Source of the DNA: Favolaschia claudopus
Taxonomy: Eukaryota > Basidiomycota > Agaricomycetes > Agaricales > Mycenaceae
NCBI GenBank assembly: GCA_037176885.1
Contig: JAWWNJ010000020.1
Coordinates: 2,046,001 to 2,110,000 of the forward strand
Length of the DNA: 64,000 bases
Direction of reading: 5' to 3'
Each line of letters starts with the position of its first letter. Within the stretch, counting starts at the first letter, position 1. Made by a program: the position numbers and the translations under genes. Of this stretch, positions 21,484 through 30,515 are shown in pieces. The notes beneath the pieces are model-generated. The model did no database searches. It had not been told where the DNA came from and saw only the letters and a program-made list of their open reading frames with translations.

Positions 21484-21558
21484 GATTTTGCACCTGGTCC
21501 AGGTGCAAAATCGAGTAGAAAAGCCGTTCATCCAGGATGAACGGCTTTTCTACTCGAT
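21484..21558. repeat. Two overlapping perfect hairpins, each with a 1-nt loop
   Basis: The first has 14-bp arms (GATTTTGCACCTGG, loop T at 21498, exact inverse to 21512). The second has 24-bp arms (21510-21533 and 21535-21558, loop A at 21534) beginning ATCGAGTAGAAAAGCC. They share ATC at 21510-21512, so both cannot form completely at once. Confidence 0.9.
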
Positions 21559-22025
21559 CCTATGGAAACCCGGAGCACCACGCTGATGGTGATGTGATCG
21601 CATCACACATTGTGTGATCTCCGTCTGCGGCATATCATTATGGCTTATATGGACCCGGAACACCCCCCTCAACCATCTTCGGCGCAACTTTGTTGACTGG
21701 GTTATGCGTTTGGTTTGCTTATTTTTACGGCAAATGTTTGACTTTTAATCTGTCATCGGACCTGCAGATAGGTAGCCGAGTGGCTGTACGAGGTCACCTT
21801 GCACACAAACCCAGCGCCGATTTGCCATGAGGATCCCATGGCCCCGCTTATTGATATAGGTATATTCCTACTGTAGTAATAAACAATATTTGTTACCTCG
21901 AACGCTCTTGAAACGCATCGGGATGCGAAGCAATGGGCTTTGATCGGAAATGTGAAGTAAAACACGATCACATGACCGTATCAATTTCCTCGGGCCACAA
22001 CTGAACCTAACGTGAGGAAGGTGCC

Positions 22026-22430
22026 ATGACAGCCCATGACCCAGCTAAGCAGATCTTTTGTGCCCAGGCGTACAACTTCGACTTTCGTCCCTTTGGAAAT
22101 GGTCAAATGGAGTCGAAGCAGGGCGATTTGGCTGCACGGCCCATCGTTCATTCTCCAGCATACACTCGTAACGGGCGTCACGGTTTTGCACAACAACGGC
22201 CTGCCTGCTATTTCTGCCGCGGCCGCAAGATTGCATGCAGCGGGGTTCGTGATTGCCCTCAAGAGCAGTCGTGCAAGTGGGTCAATCTCACCACGTTTCG
22301 CCGAAAGTCATCATTTAATGTCGCTTGCCTTATTTTCAACAGACAATGCGAGCAGCGGGGCAGAGTCTGCGCTTACCCAACCGAAAGCCGAAGAGGCCGG
22401 CGACTCAAAGTTCGAGCTGCCGGAACATAA
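22026..22430 (+). CDS. Small Zn2Cys6 zinc-cluster protein
   Basis: Two exons, 22026-22276 and 22343-22430, joined over a 66-bp intron (GTGGGT..TTTTCAACAG). The spliced join completes the motif: CYFCRGRKIAC (C-x2-C-x6-C) in exon 1 and CKQCEQRGRVC (C-x2-C-x6-C) across the join, 11 residues apart, followed by YPTESRRGRRLKVRAAGT. This is the fungal binuclear zinc-cluster DNA-binding domain, which usually binds CGG-type sites as a dimer. The protein is only about 112 residues and has no transcription-factor middle homology region, so it is either a DNA-binding-only small protein or a truncated regulator. The intron falls inside the zinc cluster. Its transcription start and function are unknown. 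It sits between repeats with no host neighbour. Confidence 0.75.
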   Translation: MTAHDPAKQIFCAQAYNFDFRPFGNGQMESKQGDLAARPIVHSPAYTRNGRHGFAQQRPACYFCRGRKIACSGVRDCPQEQSCKWVNLTTFRRKSSFNVACLIFNRQCEQRGRVCAYPTESRRGRRLKVRAAGT

Positions 22431-23113
22431 CTTGCCATTTGGTATCACCGCCAGTGATTTAGCTTTGTAGTTAAAGAGTATAGTTGTAGCGTGAATGAAC
22501 AGCAAATGAACTTGAGCATGTAGAGGCTTTAAGAGTATGTAGTCTCTCTACTTACCGCGGGGGAGCCGACCAGAGTGCGTTCTTATTGGTCCCAGCGCTT
22601 ATGAAGCTTTGAACTACAGTGGCGGCGACTGTAATAAAAGGAAAGGCACTTATGTAAAGTCGCCGTCACTGTATGTGAAATATATAGGCAATAGTGACAT
22701 ATCTGACCCTGAAAACGGCTAAAATCCGTGAAAATGGCCAAAATTGCCCTTTCCAACAGCCAGACGTCTCCTTGACAGCTAACTGGAAAATTCAAGAGCA
22801 GTCCCGTAAAAAACTCTCTGACGTCAGGCTTCTAACACTGTGAAGATGGGGGTACATGAAGTTCATGTACCTCGAGACCCTGAAAATCATGTCCTCATCC
22901 ACTGAAAATCAGGCGCCATTCCCGGAAAATCATCAAAATCATACTCTTTTTCGACGTTTTCATGTGCCTTTTAAATGGACCGATACCATGAAAATCAGGT
23001 GAGAGTCCGAAACCCACCCCATACAAGCGCAGAATCATGGTATGCTTCTATTAAAATAATGGAATATGGGACGAAATTCGGGGTTAATATGATGATATTC
23101 AAGTCCATATGCT
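22431..23113. other. Intergenic, contains a 55-bp MITE
   Basis: Apart from the MITE at 22617-22671 there are only simple degenerate repeats of GAAAATCATG/GAAAATCAGG between 22700 and 23010. No gene. Confidence 0.5.
22617..22671. mobile_element. Very small mariner-type MITE, 55 bp, TA-flanked
   Basis: The ends CAGTGGCGGCGACT and AGTCGCCGTCACTG are inverted with one mismatch and flanked by TA (22615-22616 and 22672-22673). The interior is only about 27 bp. The same CAGTGGCGGC end occurs at 41661 and, as CAGTGGCTGCG, at about 63926. Confidence 0.75.
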
Positions 23114-25273
23114 AATACATGTACTCTCCATGCTCCCTCGCTATCAGCCAATCTCATCTCTGTTAGCCAATTCGACAAGGCCGGATACTTCACCCCCTTC
23201 GGAGGAGGGGGAGTGGTGGTACGCGGGGGACATGATGGTATGGTGCGGCTGCGTGGACGGGGGTCAGCCGGAATGTACATCTTGGAGGGATCGAGTGGGC
23301 ACGCTATGATATCCACTGCCCAACCTACTTCCCTGAAGAATTGGCATCGTCGCATGTCTCATGCCAGTCCGGCGACGATTTGCGAGATGGCTAGCAAAGG
23401 CTTGGTGACTGGTCTCAATATCACTGATCACACTATCGACGGGAGGTGCTTGAATTGCCGCGCGGGTCGTCAGCAAACTCGTCCATATGATGGCGAGACG
23501 GAGAAGGATGTACCACCCCTTTTCCGTGTCTCATTCGACCTGTTCGGGCCGTCGCGTGTTGCGTCGCCTGGAGGTAACATCTACATGATGTCAATTGTGG
23601 ATAGCGGAACATCCCACAAACATACAGCTTACCTCCGGGATAAAAGCGACGACTCGACGATTGCTTTCTGCGCACGTCGTTCGTCAAAACCCCCAGATGT
23701 AGCTCGGCCTACTCCGCCTCAGGAAAATCCCCCTGTTGGTGTGTTAATGAAGCCGGGTGAGCGAGGGGGAGATGCTTCTGGCTCTCCCTGCTCAATGAGC
23801 AGGAAAGTCTCATCTCCCCTGTCATCTACCAGCGTCGTCGAATCTGACCATGCTCCCATTCTTTCCGAGATACCCCCAATGCCTCCTTTTCCCCCGGCTC
23901 GCCCAAACACCAATCTGCTCTTCCCCCTCACATCTCCCCATTCAAAGTCAATGCCGCCCACGAAGCTACATCCTGACGCTTGGGCCAGTGCGCTGATTGA
24001 TTATCCAGACCGTCAGTTTGCGGACACCCTTGTGTCTGCTATTCGCTATGGTGTTCTTCTTGGTGTGGATCCTGCACGTATGCCTTCCCCCTCCTCTTCG
24101 GCCCCTGCACCCCTTCCCTCTGCACTTGCGTTTCCCGAGACGGTGGACAAGGATATTGCCCATGAGGTTTCTCTTGGGCGTATCATTGATATCACGGACA
24201 TGGCTGATACTGTCAAGCCTGTCCTTTCTCCGCTGGGTTCTGTACCCAAGAAATATAGCGAGAAACGTCGTCGGATTCACCATCTCTCGTATCCCCATGG
24301 ATCCTCTGTCAATGACGCGATCCCAGCTGAGTATGGCCATCTGGTCTACGAGGCTGTTATGGGGGCAATTGATCGCATACGGGAAGCTGGCCCTGGATCC
24401 TTCCTTTATAAGGCAGATCTGGAGGCTGCATTCAGGCATATTCCGATTCACCCTGACCATGTGCATCTGATGGGTTTCGAGTGGAAGTTGCGCCTGTTCC
24501 TTGACATCTTCCTACCGTTTGGTGTTCGTACAGGCCCCCGCCTGTACAACTACTTTGCGGAGGCTCATCACTGGATTTTGCTCTGCCGTGATGATGTCAT
24601 GAAGCTCATTCAGCACTACCTGGATGATTGGTTCAACGTTACTCCTGCTGCGAAGGGGGTGGAGTACGCTCGTCATGGTCGTGCAGTCTTCCGGACCGTT
24701 GCTGCCGAGTTGGGCTTTTCAATCTCCAGTGACAAGGAGCAGGGTCCGACTCACTGCCTCGAGTTCCTCGGCATTGAGCTGGACAGTATTGCTATGCAGG
24801 CTCGTCTTCCTCAGGACAAGCTTGCTCGCCTCCTTGTTCTTCTGGATGGGTGCCTGTCCCGTCGATCTGCGAGCCACTACGACCTCGAGCAGCTCTGCGG
24901 CCATCTCGTCTTTGCTCAGTCGGTAATTCCGGTTGGTCGATTCTTCACTCGCCGTATTCGGGACTTCATGCGCCGCCTTTCCCTCCTTCCCCGCCACCAC
25001 CGCCGCCGTCTTCCTTCCTCTGCCCGCCTCGACATTGCATGGTGGAATACCTTCCTCCCGTCTTTCAATGGCATTTTTGCTATTGGACCTCCACGTCCCA
25101 CTGTCCAAATCTTTACAGATGCGAGTGGTAAGCTAGGTCTGGGTGGCCATTGGGGTAGCGGCGATCTGTTCTTCACTGAGCCTGTACCAGCGAAGTATGC
25201 ACGTCATCCGATCCATTGGAAGGAAATGCGTGCTGTGTTGAGGGCTGCGGAGCTCTGGGGTGTCAGGACATGA
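23114..25273 (+). pseudogene. Chimeric Copia / DIRS-type polyprotein ORF
   Basis: One uninterrupted frame of at least 700 codons has two unrelated halves. The first, to about 23672, is Copia: protease end (SANLISVSQFDKAGYFTPFG), GAG-pre-integrase (LKNWHRRMSHASPATICEMA, CLNCRAG) and integrase start (SFDLFGPSR..YMMSIVDSGTS). The second, from about 23690, is a DIRS-type RT/RNase H: Pro-rich linker, WASALIDYPDRQFADTLVSA, RRIHHLSYPHGSSVNDAIPA, KADLEAAFRHIPIHP, LPFGVRTGPRLYNYFAEAHH, the YLDD box in IQHYLDDWFNV, and RNase H start VQIFTDASGKLGLGGHWG. At 25261 the frame runs into an inserted LTR element and stops at 25273; it resumes at 26903. The absence of stops over both halves suggests the fusion is young or was selected. 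Probably inactive because of the insertion. Confidence 0.8.
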
Positions 25274-26902
25274 ATTTGTTCGTTCGCATCATTCCAAGTT
25301 GGGATGTTCCTTATCTCTTGATATCTATCTACATCTATATACTTCCCGTAGTTGAGTATGGTCTACAATCAATCACTCTTACTCTTAACCCCCATGTTGA
25401 CCTCTGAGTCTTTCTCTCTTGTGCCCCTCCGTGTGCTCCTGCACCTGCACTCCAGCAGCTCTTGTTCCGATCGAGCTCTATCGGCTTCCAGCCACCTCGG
25501 TTTATATTCTGATAGGTTATGGGCCCCGCGCCCTAGCGCCTGAGCTTGATGCGAGAGCGGCTTGCTCCAGCGTGCCTCCGGAATCTTACCATCCACTCGT
25601 TACTTCCACTGCTCATCCTGATCTACGCCATCCTCGCATCCACCTCGACTCTTTGCTGTTCTTCCTAGGTCTTCCTCTCGAGCCTCCCTTACACTGCAGC
25701 CTCGACACTCTTATCTCTACAGCATCTACTGGTTCTCACGCTGCTGTACAGACCTCTCACGGATGTCAAGTGTCCGTGCACATGACCTGCTCATCCCGAA
25801 AGTTCTTTCCCACACAGTGTGCTCAGTTCTCCCACACTGTGTGCCGCTTCGACCTCTCTCTGGATCCTCACTGGGTAAAGGAATTGTTTCCTTCCATGAT
25901 CCATCCATCATCCCCAGCATTCTCACCCTCGAGGAGGTTATTATTTACCTCAATTGTCCTGCTGTTCCGCGGATTCCAACGGTGCTCCTCTGGTGTACAG
26001 CCATTGCCGGTTCACTTCCCCTTGCACGACAATTCCTACCAACATCAGCTTCCATATTCATTCTGCCGACCTCTTTCTTTCCATCACAGGATCACAACCC
26101 TTACCGTTCGGCAGAACACACCACGAACTTCCAATCCTAACCACTGCACTGCAAGCTGCGGTCTCTTGGGATAGGTGGGAGCCAACATTGCTGCTCCACC
26201 TGCTGTGCTGTACTGCGCACACAGCATACCACATCCAGATTTTATTGTTCACTTGGATACTGGAGCCAATTTTCGCTGGTATTTTTTCTAGGTATCTAAT
26301 GGCCAATGCGCTGCTATGCACGCAGGATCTGGTCATCACCAGGTGAAAGCTCATGGGCTTCCACATGGATCGCACATTTGGGCGGCCAATTATAGCAGGG
26401 TTGCGGAGACTAAACTTGTTCTCGCCGACTTCTCCATTGTAGCGCAACTGTCTTTTCGACCGTTCGGTGACGGGGACTGTAGCCATTGTCTCGATTGCAG
26501 TTTGCGCTGCCCTGGGCGCTGTTTTCGGTATGACTGCTATAGTTCTTTCTGTCTTCTGAATGTGCTATTCGGTGGGAGCTCTCGCACATTCGTTATTGTT
26601 GCTTTTATTCCTTTGTAGGCTATATCTCGTTCTTTGCGAAGGTGGGAGTGTCAGGACATGAATTTGTTCGTTCGCATCATTCCAAGTTGGGATGTTCCTT
26701 ATCTCTTGATATCTATCTACATCTATATACTTCCCGTAGTTGAGTATGGTCTACAATCAATCACTCTTACTCTTAACCCCCATCTTGACCTCTGAGTCTT
26801 TCTCTCTTGTGCCCCTCCGTGTGCTCCTGCACCTGCACTCCAGCAGCTCTTGTTCCGATCGAGCTCTATCGGCTTCCAGCCACCTCGGTTTATATTCTGA
26901 TA
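25261..26902 (+). mobile_element. Non-autonomous LTR element (1.64 kb), TSD TGGGG
   Basis: Identical-length 254-bp LTRs at 25261-25514 and 26649-26902 begin TGTCAGGACATG and end TTCTGATA; I see one substitution (CATGTTG/CATCTTG). A 5-bp duplication TGGGG lies at 25256-25260 and 26903-26907. The primer site GGTTATGGGCCCCGCG follows the 5' LTR and a purine tract GGTGGGAG precedes the 3' LTR. The internal 1.13 kb has no intact gene; one short frame reads HLDTGAN like an aspartic protease remnant. It is a Copia-derived parasite, close to a TRIM/LARD. Confidence 0.85.
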
Positions 26903-27223
26903 TGGGGCCACTGTTGGGCTGGGTTGGAGGTGGTGTTTCGTATTGATAACGAGGCCATCTCGACCTGCTTGCAGTCTGGCTCTATTGACCATCCGCCTAC
27001 GCAAGCTCTCTTCCGCCAGTTCGCTCTCCTGGCCGTTCAACAGGACTTCACTTTTCGCCCAGTTTGGATCTCAACGGACGAGAATTCTGTTGCTGATGCG
27101 CTTTCCCGCTTCCGCTGGCTCACACTTTCAAAGTTGTATCCGCACTGGCCCCTCCCCAAGTCTGGTACCCGTCCTGCCCGCGTCGCTGTCTCTCTCCCCT
27201 CTGTCGTCATTGTGCGTTCCTAG
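26903..27223 (+). pseudogene. DIRS-type RNase H, C-terminal part split off by LTR insertion
   Basis: Removing the LTR element and one TGGGG copy rejoins this segment in frame with 25260: GHCWAGLEVVFRIDNEAIST continues the RNase H and ends DENSVADALSRF (the conserved N..AD.LSR end) and a stop at 27221-27223. No tyrosine recombinase follows, which a complete DIRS element would have. Confidence 0.8.
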
Positions 27224-27361
27224 CACCCCTTCCTCCCCCTCCCCCTCCCTCCCCTCTCGCCTCCCCATTGCTGTCCATCTCCTCCCTGTTTTTGTGGAGC
27301 CTGTGGCGCTTCCCCCTGTATTTTGCCCACCTTTGGCTGCTTCAGGGTGAGCTGTTGGTTT
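27224..27361 (+). other. Pyrimidine-rich 3' tail of DIRS-like element
   Basis: Mostly CT-rich (TTCCTCCCCCTCCCCCTCCC) sequence between RNase H stop and the repeat R1; no coding motif. Confidence 0.4.
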
Positions 27362-27911
27362 TGGGCTGCCTCGGCTCCTTCGTCTTCGGGCGGAGTGCAG
27401 CGAGCTCCATTTCGGAGTTCACGCCCAATATATCAATGGCTTGCTTACTCATCTCTCCCTCTCGAGAACTCAGGCCAATCCTAGGTGGTCTGGACAGACC
27501 GAAGGGATTGGCTAAAGCGATCACCCATCAGTCACATGTCTCCTCATTCTTTTCGTCTCGCCCGCCTCCGCATCGCGCCTTTGGCTCGGTGACTCCGTCT
27601 CTTTGAGACCTTCTCTTCTCCAGCCCCTCCCCCTCCATGACCTCGAGTCTCCTTCCCCGCTTCTAGTCTTGTCCCCCCGTCGCCGTCATACCCTCTTTTT
27701 TTGTGCCCACCCACCCATCCCTAGTTAGTTTTGCTATTTCCTGCGCACTCACGTAGCTACGGATTTGTTCTGTATTCTTTAGTTGTGTAGGGGCTGCCTC
27801 GGCTCCTTCGTCTTCGGGCGGAGTGCAGCGAGCTCCATTTCGGAGTTCACGCCCAATATATCAATGGCTTGCTTACTCATCTCTCCCTCTCGAGAACTCA
27901 GGCCAATCCTA
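27362..27911. repeat. 123-bp direct repeat pair R1/R2 of the DIRS-like element
   Basis: R1 27362-27484 and R2 27789-27911 both run from GGCTGCCTCGGCTCC to AGGCCAATCCTA in the same direction, 304 bp apart. The arrangement resembles the split direct repeats (B1-A2-B2) of PAT-like tyrosine-recombinase elements, but the recombinase is not seen. The inner boundary of the right duplication arm (27483) coincides with the end of R1. Confidence 0.7.
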
Positions 27912-28061
27912 ACTTCATACCACGTGTGATCTCCAAGCGACCTAGAAGAGTATTGCCCTGGGACATTCCTAGGTCGCTGGGATATCACATCTGAGACTGC
28001 TCGTTGTGAAGACCTAAGCGGTTTAATAGCGACCTGGGTCGCTCGCACAACCTCCCTATTA

Positions 28062-28220
28062 GAATGTTACGGTCCCCACTACCAACGCAGCCGGTGAGCT
28101 TGACAATTTCGCTTCCGCCTCCTTTCGGTCCCCCACGATGTGGTACCGCCGCGTCAAGCTGGCGCACATTGACGCCATTGTGAATGGCACCTTCGAAGCC
28201 GACGACCTCCCCAAGCTCTC
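28062..28220 (+). pseudogene. DIRS-like Gag, N-terminal part, right arm
   Basis: Mirror of the left-arm fragment; reads TTNAAGELDNF..MWYRRVKLAHIDAI..ADDLPKLS to the KH-element insertion and continues at 29601 after the duplicated CTCTC. Confidence 0.45.
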
Positions 28221-28326
28221 TGTCAGGGGACTCCACAGCTATGACGTCTTCTGACTTGGGCAGAAGTTCTCTGTCTCCAAGACATCATGCTGTGCTCACT
28301 TACGTCATATCTTACGTCACCTCTTG

Positions 28327-28416
28327 TATATAGGTAGTCCGCTGGGGATCTCTGATCCCCAGGTTTGTTATCGACTTGGCTCCTGGGCCCTTCTCCCCTC
28401 ACAGCATAACAAACCT
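28327..28416 (+). promoter_or_regulatory. LTR TATA box, predicted RNA 5' end and self-primer site
   Basis: TATATA at 28327-28332; predicted transcript start near 28361; 11-nt sequence 28361-28371 and its perfect complement 28406-28416 placed 2 nt beyond the LTR end. The left-arm equivalent of the primer site is 18607-18617. Confidence 0.7.
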
Positions 28417-28508
28417 TCTATTCGACTCTGGCACTCTCCTAGCCCCAGCCGACCACCCTACTTCCTACTCTGCCCTCATCCTACCATCGACCTCACACCT
28501 CCCTTGCT

Positions 28509-29354
28509 ATGGCAACCCCCGCAGTTCCTCAGGACCTTTATTCCTACTGCACTCTCCTTCGAAGCGAACTACAGCGCGTCCACGACCGTCTTGATCGTCT
28601 TGAGTTTGGAGACACTGCAGCCTCTACTCCCCGAGGGCATGCCTGGCGCTTCTCCTGGGATGGTGCTCGCTGGGGCTCTGCACCTTCAACCCCAGCCCCT
28701 ACCCCTGCCATCATCGCTGTCGGCCACACCACCATACCACTCGCTGAAACCCTCCCTACTGCAGAGGACTCACCGTCCCGCTACTCGTGTACGCTTGTGG
28801 TGCCTGAGTCGGTCGTCGGGCATATCGTTGGCCGTGGTGGTAAGGGTCTCCATCAGTCACACGACATCTCCGGCGCCCAACTTCGAGCCTATACTGATCG
28901 CCCGCTGAAGAAGCGCGCACACCCCGTCCGTCCGTCTCAGCCACCAGCTCCGGTTCCGCCCCCTCCAGCGGCCAGTGCTCCGCCACACCCAGGTGCCGCT
29001 ACACAGCCAAGGAAGTCTGGGGTGCGATTTGCACCACAGGAGTCTTCCTACCCCGCCTCTCACTCCCTACCCCATAACCCTGCCACCATCTCTATTCCTA
29101 CGCAGGTAATGGCGTCCCCTATTCCTACTCCCCGCCCCAGCTCTACTCCTTATGCCCCCTCGGTGGCCATGCCCACTGCCGTCCCATCCCCCTCTCCACG
29201 TTCAGTAGCTCCTTCGCCTATGGCCATTGATTCTATTCGACCTGAAAGGGGATGTCGACCACAGACGGCACGGCGAGGCGGTGCAGTGTCTGCGTCTGAT
29301 ACGCGGATTGACTCCCAGGGCAACCTACTCTTCCGTGGCGATCCAGGATTTTGA
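28509..29354 (+). CDS. KH-domain protein of LTR element, internally deleted copy (281 aa)
   Basis: Same start (MATPAVPQDLY) and end as the left-arm gene, but 67 codons are missing in frame after GAQLRAYTD, removing the second half of the KH fold and the basic tail. The G-R-G-G loop remains. The deletion keeps the frame. RNA binding is probably impaired in this copy. See the left-arm entry for the full domain description. Confidence 0.8.
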   Translation: MATPAVPQDLYSYCTLLRSELQRVHDRLDRLEFGDTAASTPRGHAWRFSWDGARWGSAPSTPAPTPAIIAVGHTTIPLAETLPTAEDSPSRYSCTLVVPESVVGHIVGRGGKGLHQSHDISGAQLRAYTDRPLKKRAHPVRPSQPPAPVPPPPAASAPPHPGAATQPRKSGVRFAPQESSYPASHSLPHNPATISIPTQVMASPIPTPRPSSTPYAPSVAMPTAVPSPSPRSVAPSPMAIDSIRPERGCRPQTARRGGAVSASDTRIDSQGNLLFRGDPGF

Positions 29355-29600
29355 AGGATCGTTCATTCTACTGGGCTTTGGTCTTCGTCGAGACGACGAA
29401 TCTTGAAGAGGGGGTGATGTCAGGGGACTCCACAGCTATGACGTCTTCTGACTTGGGCAGAAGTTCTCTGTCTCCAAGACATCATGCTGTGCTCACTTAC
29501 GTCATATCTTACGTCACCTCTTGTATATAGGTAGTCCGCTGGGGATCTCTGATCCCCAGGTTTGTTATCGACTTGGCTCCTGGGCCCTTCTCCCCTCACA

Positions 29601-30184
29601 CTCTCCTCCATCGCCGCCGCTGCCCCCGCTTCCCCCGTGCCCATCCTCTTCCACCCGACTTCTGGTGTTGCCGCCCCCGGAACAACCAGAGGAAGCCCTC
29701 GATGCGGGCCTTCCCCGCGCATGGGTCCTGGCCTTCCCCTGCCTCCGCTCCTTGATGCCTGGTCGACCTACACCGGCATCCGCTCCCTCATTGACACCAC
29801 CAATGGTGGTGTTGCTGCCGCGCTTTCTATCTGCACCAGCCAGCTCATGGATTTCACCACACAGTACGAGTGGTCCGCAGTATTGCGTTGCCACTACGAA
29901 TTTATTCGTGTGCGCATGGCGGAGAACTTTCTCCCCACGCGCTGGGTGACGCCCAATCAGGGCCTCGTCTCCACCAGGCTGGTTCGCTACCCACTGCCTC
30001 CACCATTCTCCTCCAAGTGCCCGAACCCAGCGCCCCTGCATCCCGGCCAAAGGTTGACAAGACTTGCTACAAGTTTCAGGACGCCGCTGGTTGCCGCATG
30101 GGTGACAAGTGCTCTCGCCGCCACGTCTGCATTGCGTGTCATGGCGCCCACCCTGCACATGCTTGCCCCCAGAAGCGGAAGTAG
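29601..30184 (+). pseudogene. DIRS-like Gag with zinc-finger C-terminus, right arm
   Basis: Continues the gag interrupted at 28220. Frame stays open through AWSTYTGIRSLIDTTNGG and EWSAVLRCHYEFIRVRMAEN; the Cys/His end (CYKFQDAAGCRMGDKC, RHVCIACHGAHPAHAC) is reached only after one frame change near 29980, shared with the left arm. The Cys/His block is a nucleic-acid-binding zinc finger typical of Gag C-termini. Confidence 0.65.
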
Positions 30185-30515
30185 GATGTTTGGGGCATGC
30201 CGACCGAGTCCGGCCTCTGCCCCACTCCGACCAACCCTTCGGTTCCTCTTCGTCCACTGGCTCCTCGCACCCCACCCTCTCTATCACCCCTTTTGCATAC
30301 CGCTCATCTCGCTGCCCGTCTAATGCATCCTCCCCCTCCCCGTCCTAATACACACATCACATTCCCAGTTGCCCCTACCTCTGGTCCTTGTGTTACTAGC
30401 TCCCTTAATCCCGCTATGTTATCTTTCTTACTTCAGGATTATCCTGACCCCTCCTTCGTATAACACCTACATAATATCTGTACCTATGGTGCGTCAATTG
30501 GATACACCGGCCCCC

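Larger units (their letters stand above)
20820..22025. other. Gene-free stretch with a cluster of tight perfect palindromes
   Basis: After the broken helicase there is an (ATTG)n run near 20921-20938, a GGCGGCAGT hairpin near 20941-20977, and four tight palindromes at 21101-21132, 21484-21512, 21510-21558 and 21602-21618. No coding sequence is convincing. Confidence 0.6.
28221..29600 (+). mobile_element. KH-domain LTR element with self-priming architecture, 1.38 kb
   Basis: Two identical-length 183-bp LTRs (28221-28403 and 29418-29600), TG..CA ends, TSD CTCTC at 28216-28220 and 29601-29605, purine tract AAGAGGGGGTGA before the 3' LTR. The LTR has a TATA box (TATATA, 28327-28332). About 35 nt on, AGGTTTGTTAT (28361-28371) is the exact reverse complement of ATAACAAACCT (28406-28416), which lies two bases after the LTR, where a tRNA primer site would be. 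In Tf1-type elements the RNA's own 5' end primes reverse transcription through such an 11-nt match. There is one gene and no pol, so helper enzymes are required. Confidence 0.85.

Noticed and set aside
25419..26346. Long open frames inside the 1.64-kb LTR element as genes
   Set aside because: Pyrimidine-rich low-complexity translations without domains; only a short protease-like HLDTGAN remnant in another frame is suggestive.
27224..27782. Tyrosine recombinase after the DIRS-type RNase H
   Set aside because: I read all frames for the R..HxxR..Y pattern and core-binding helices and found none.
28221..29600. KH gene as an ordinary host gene
   Set aside because: It lies precisely between two 183-bp direct repeats with 5-bp target duplications, and the same unit is duplicated, so it is element-borne.
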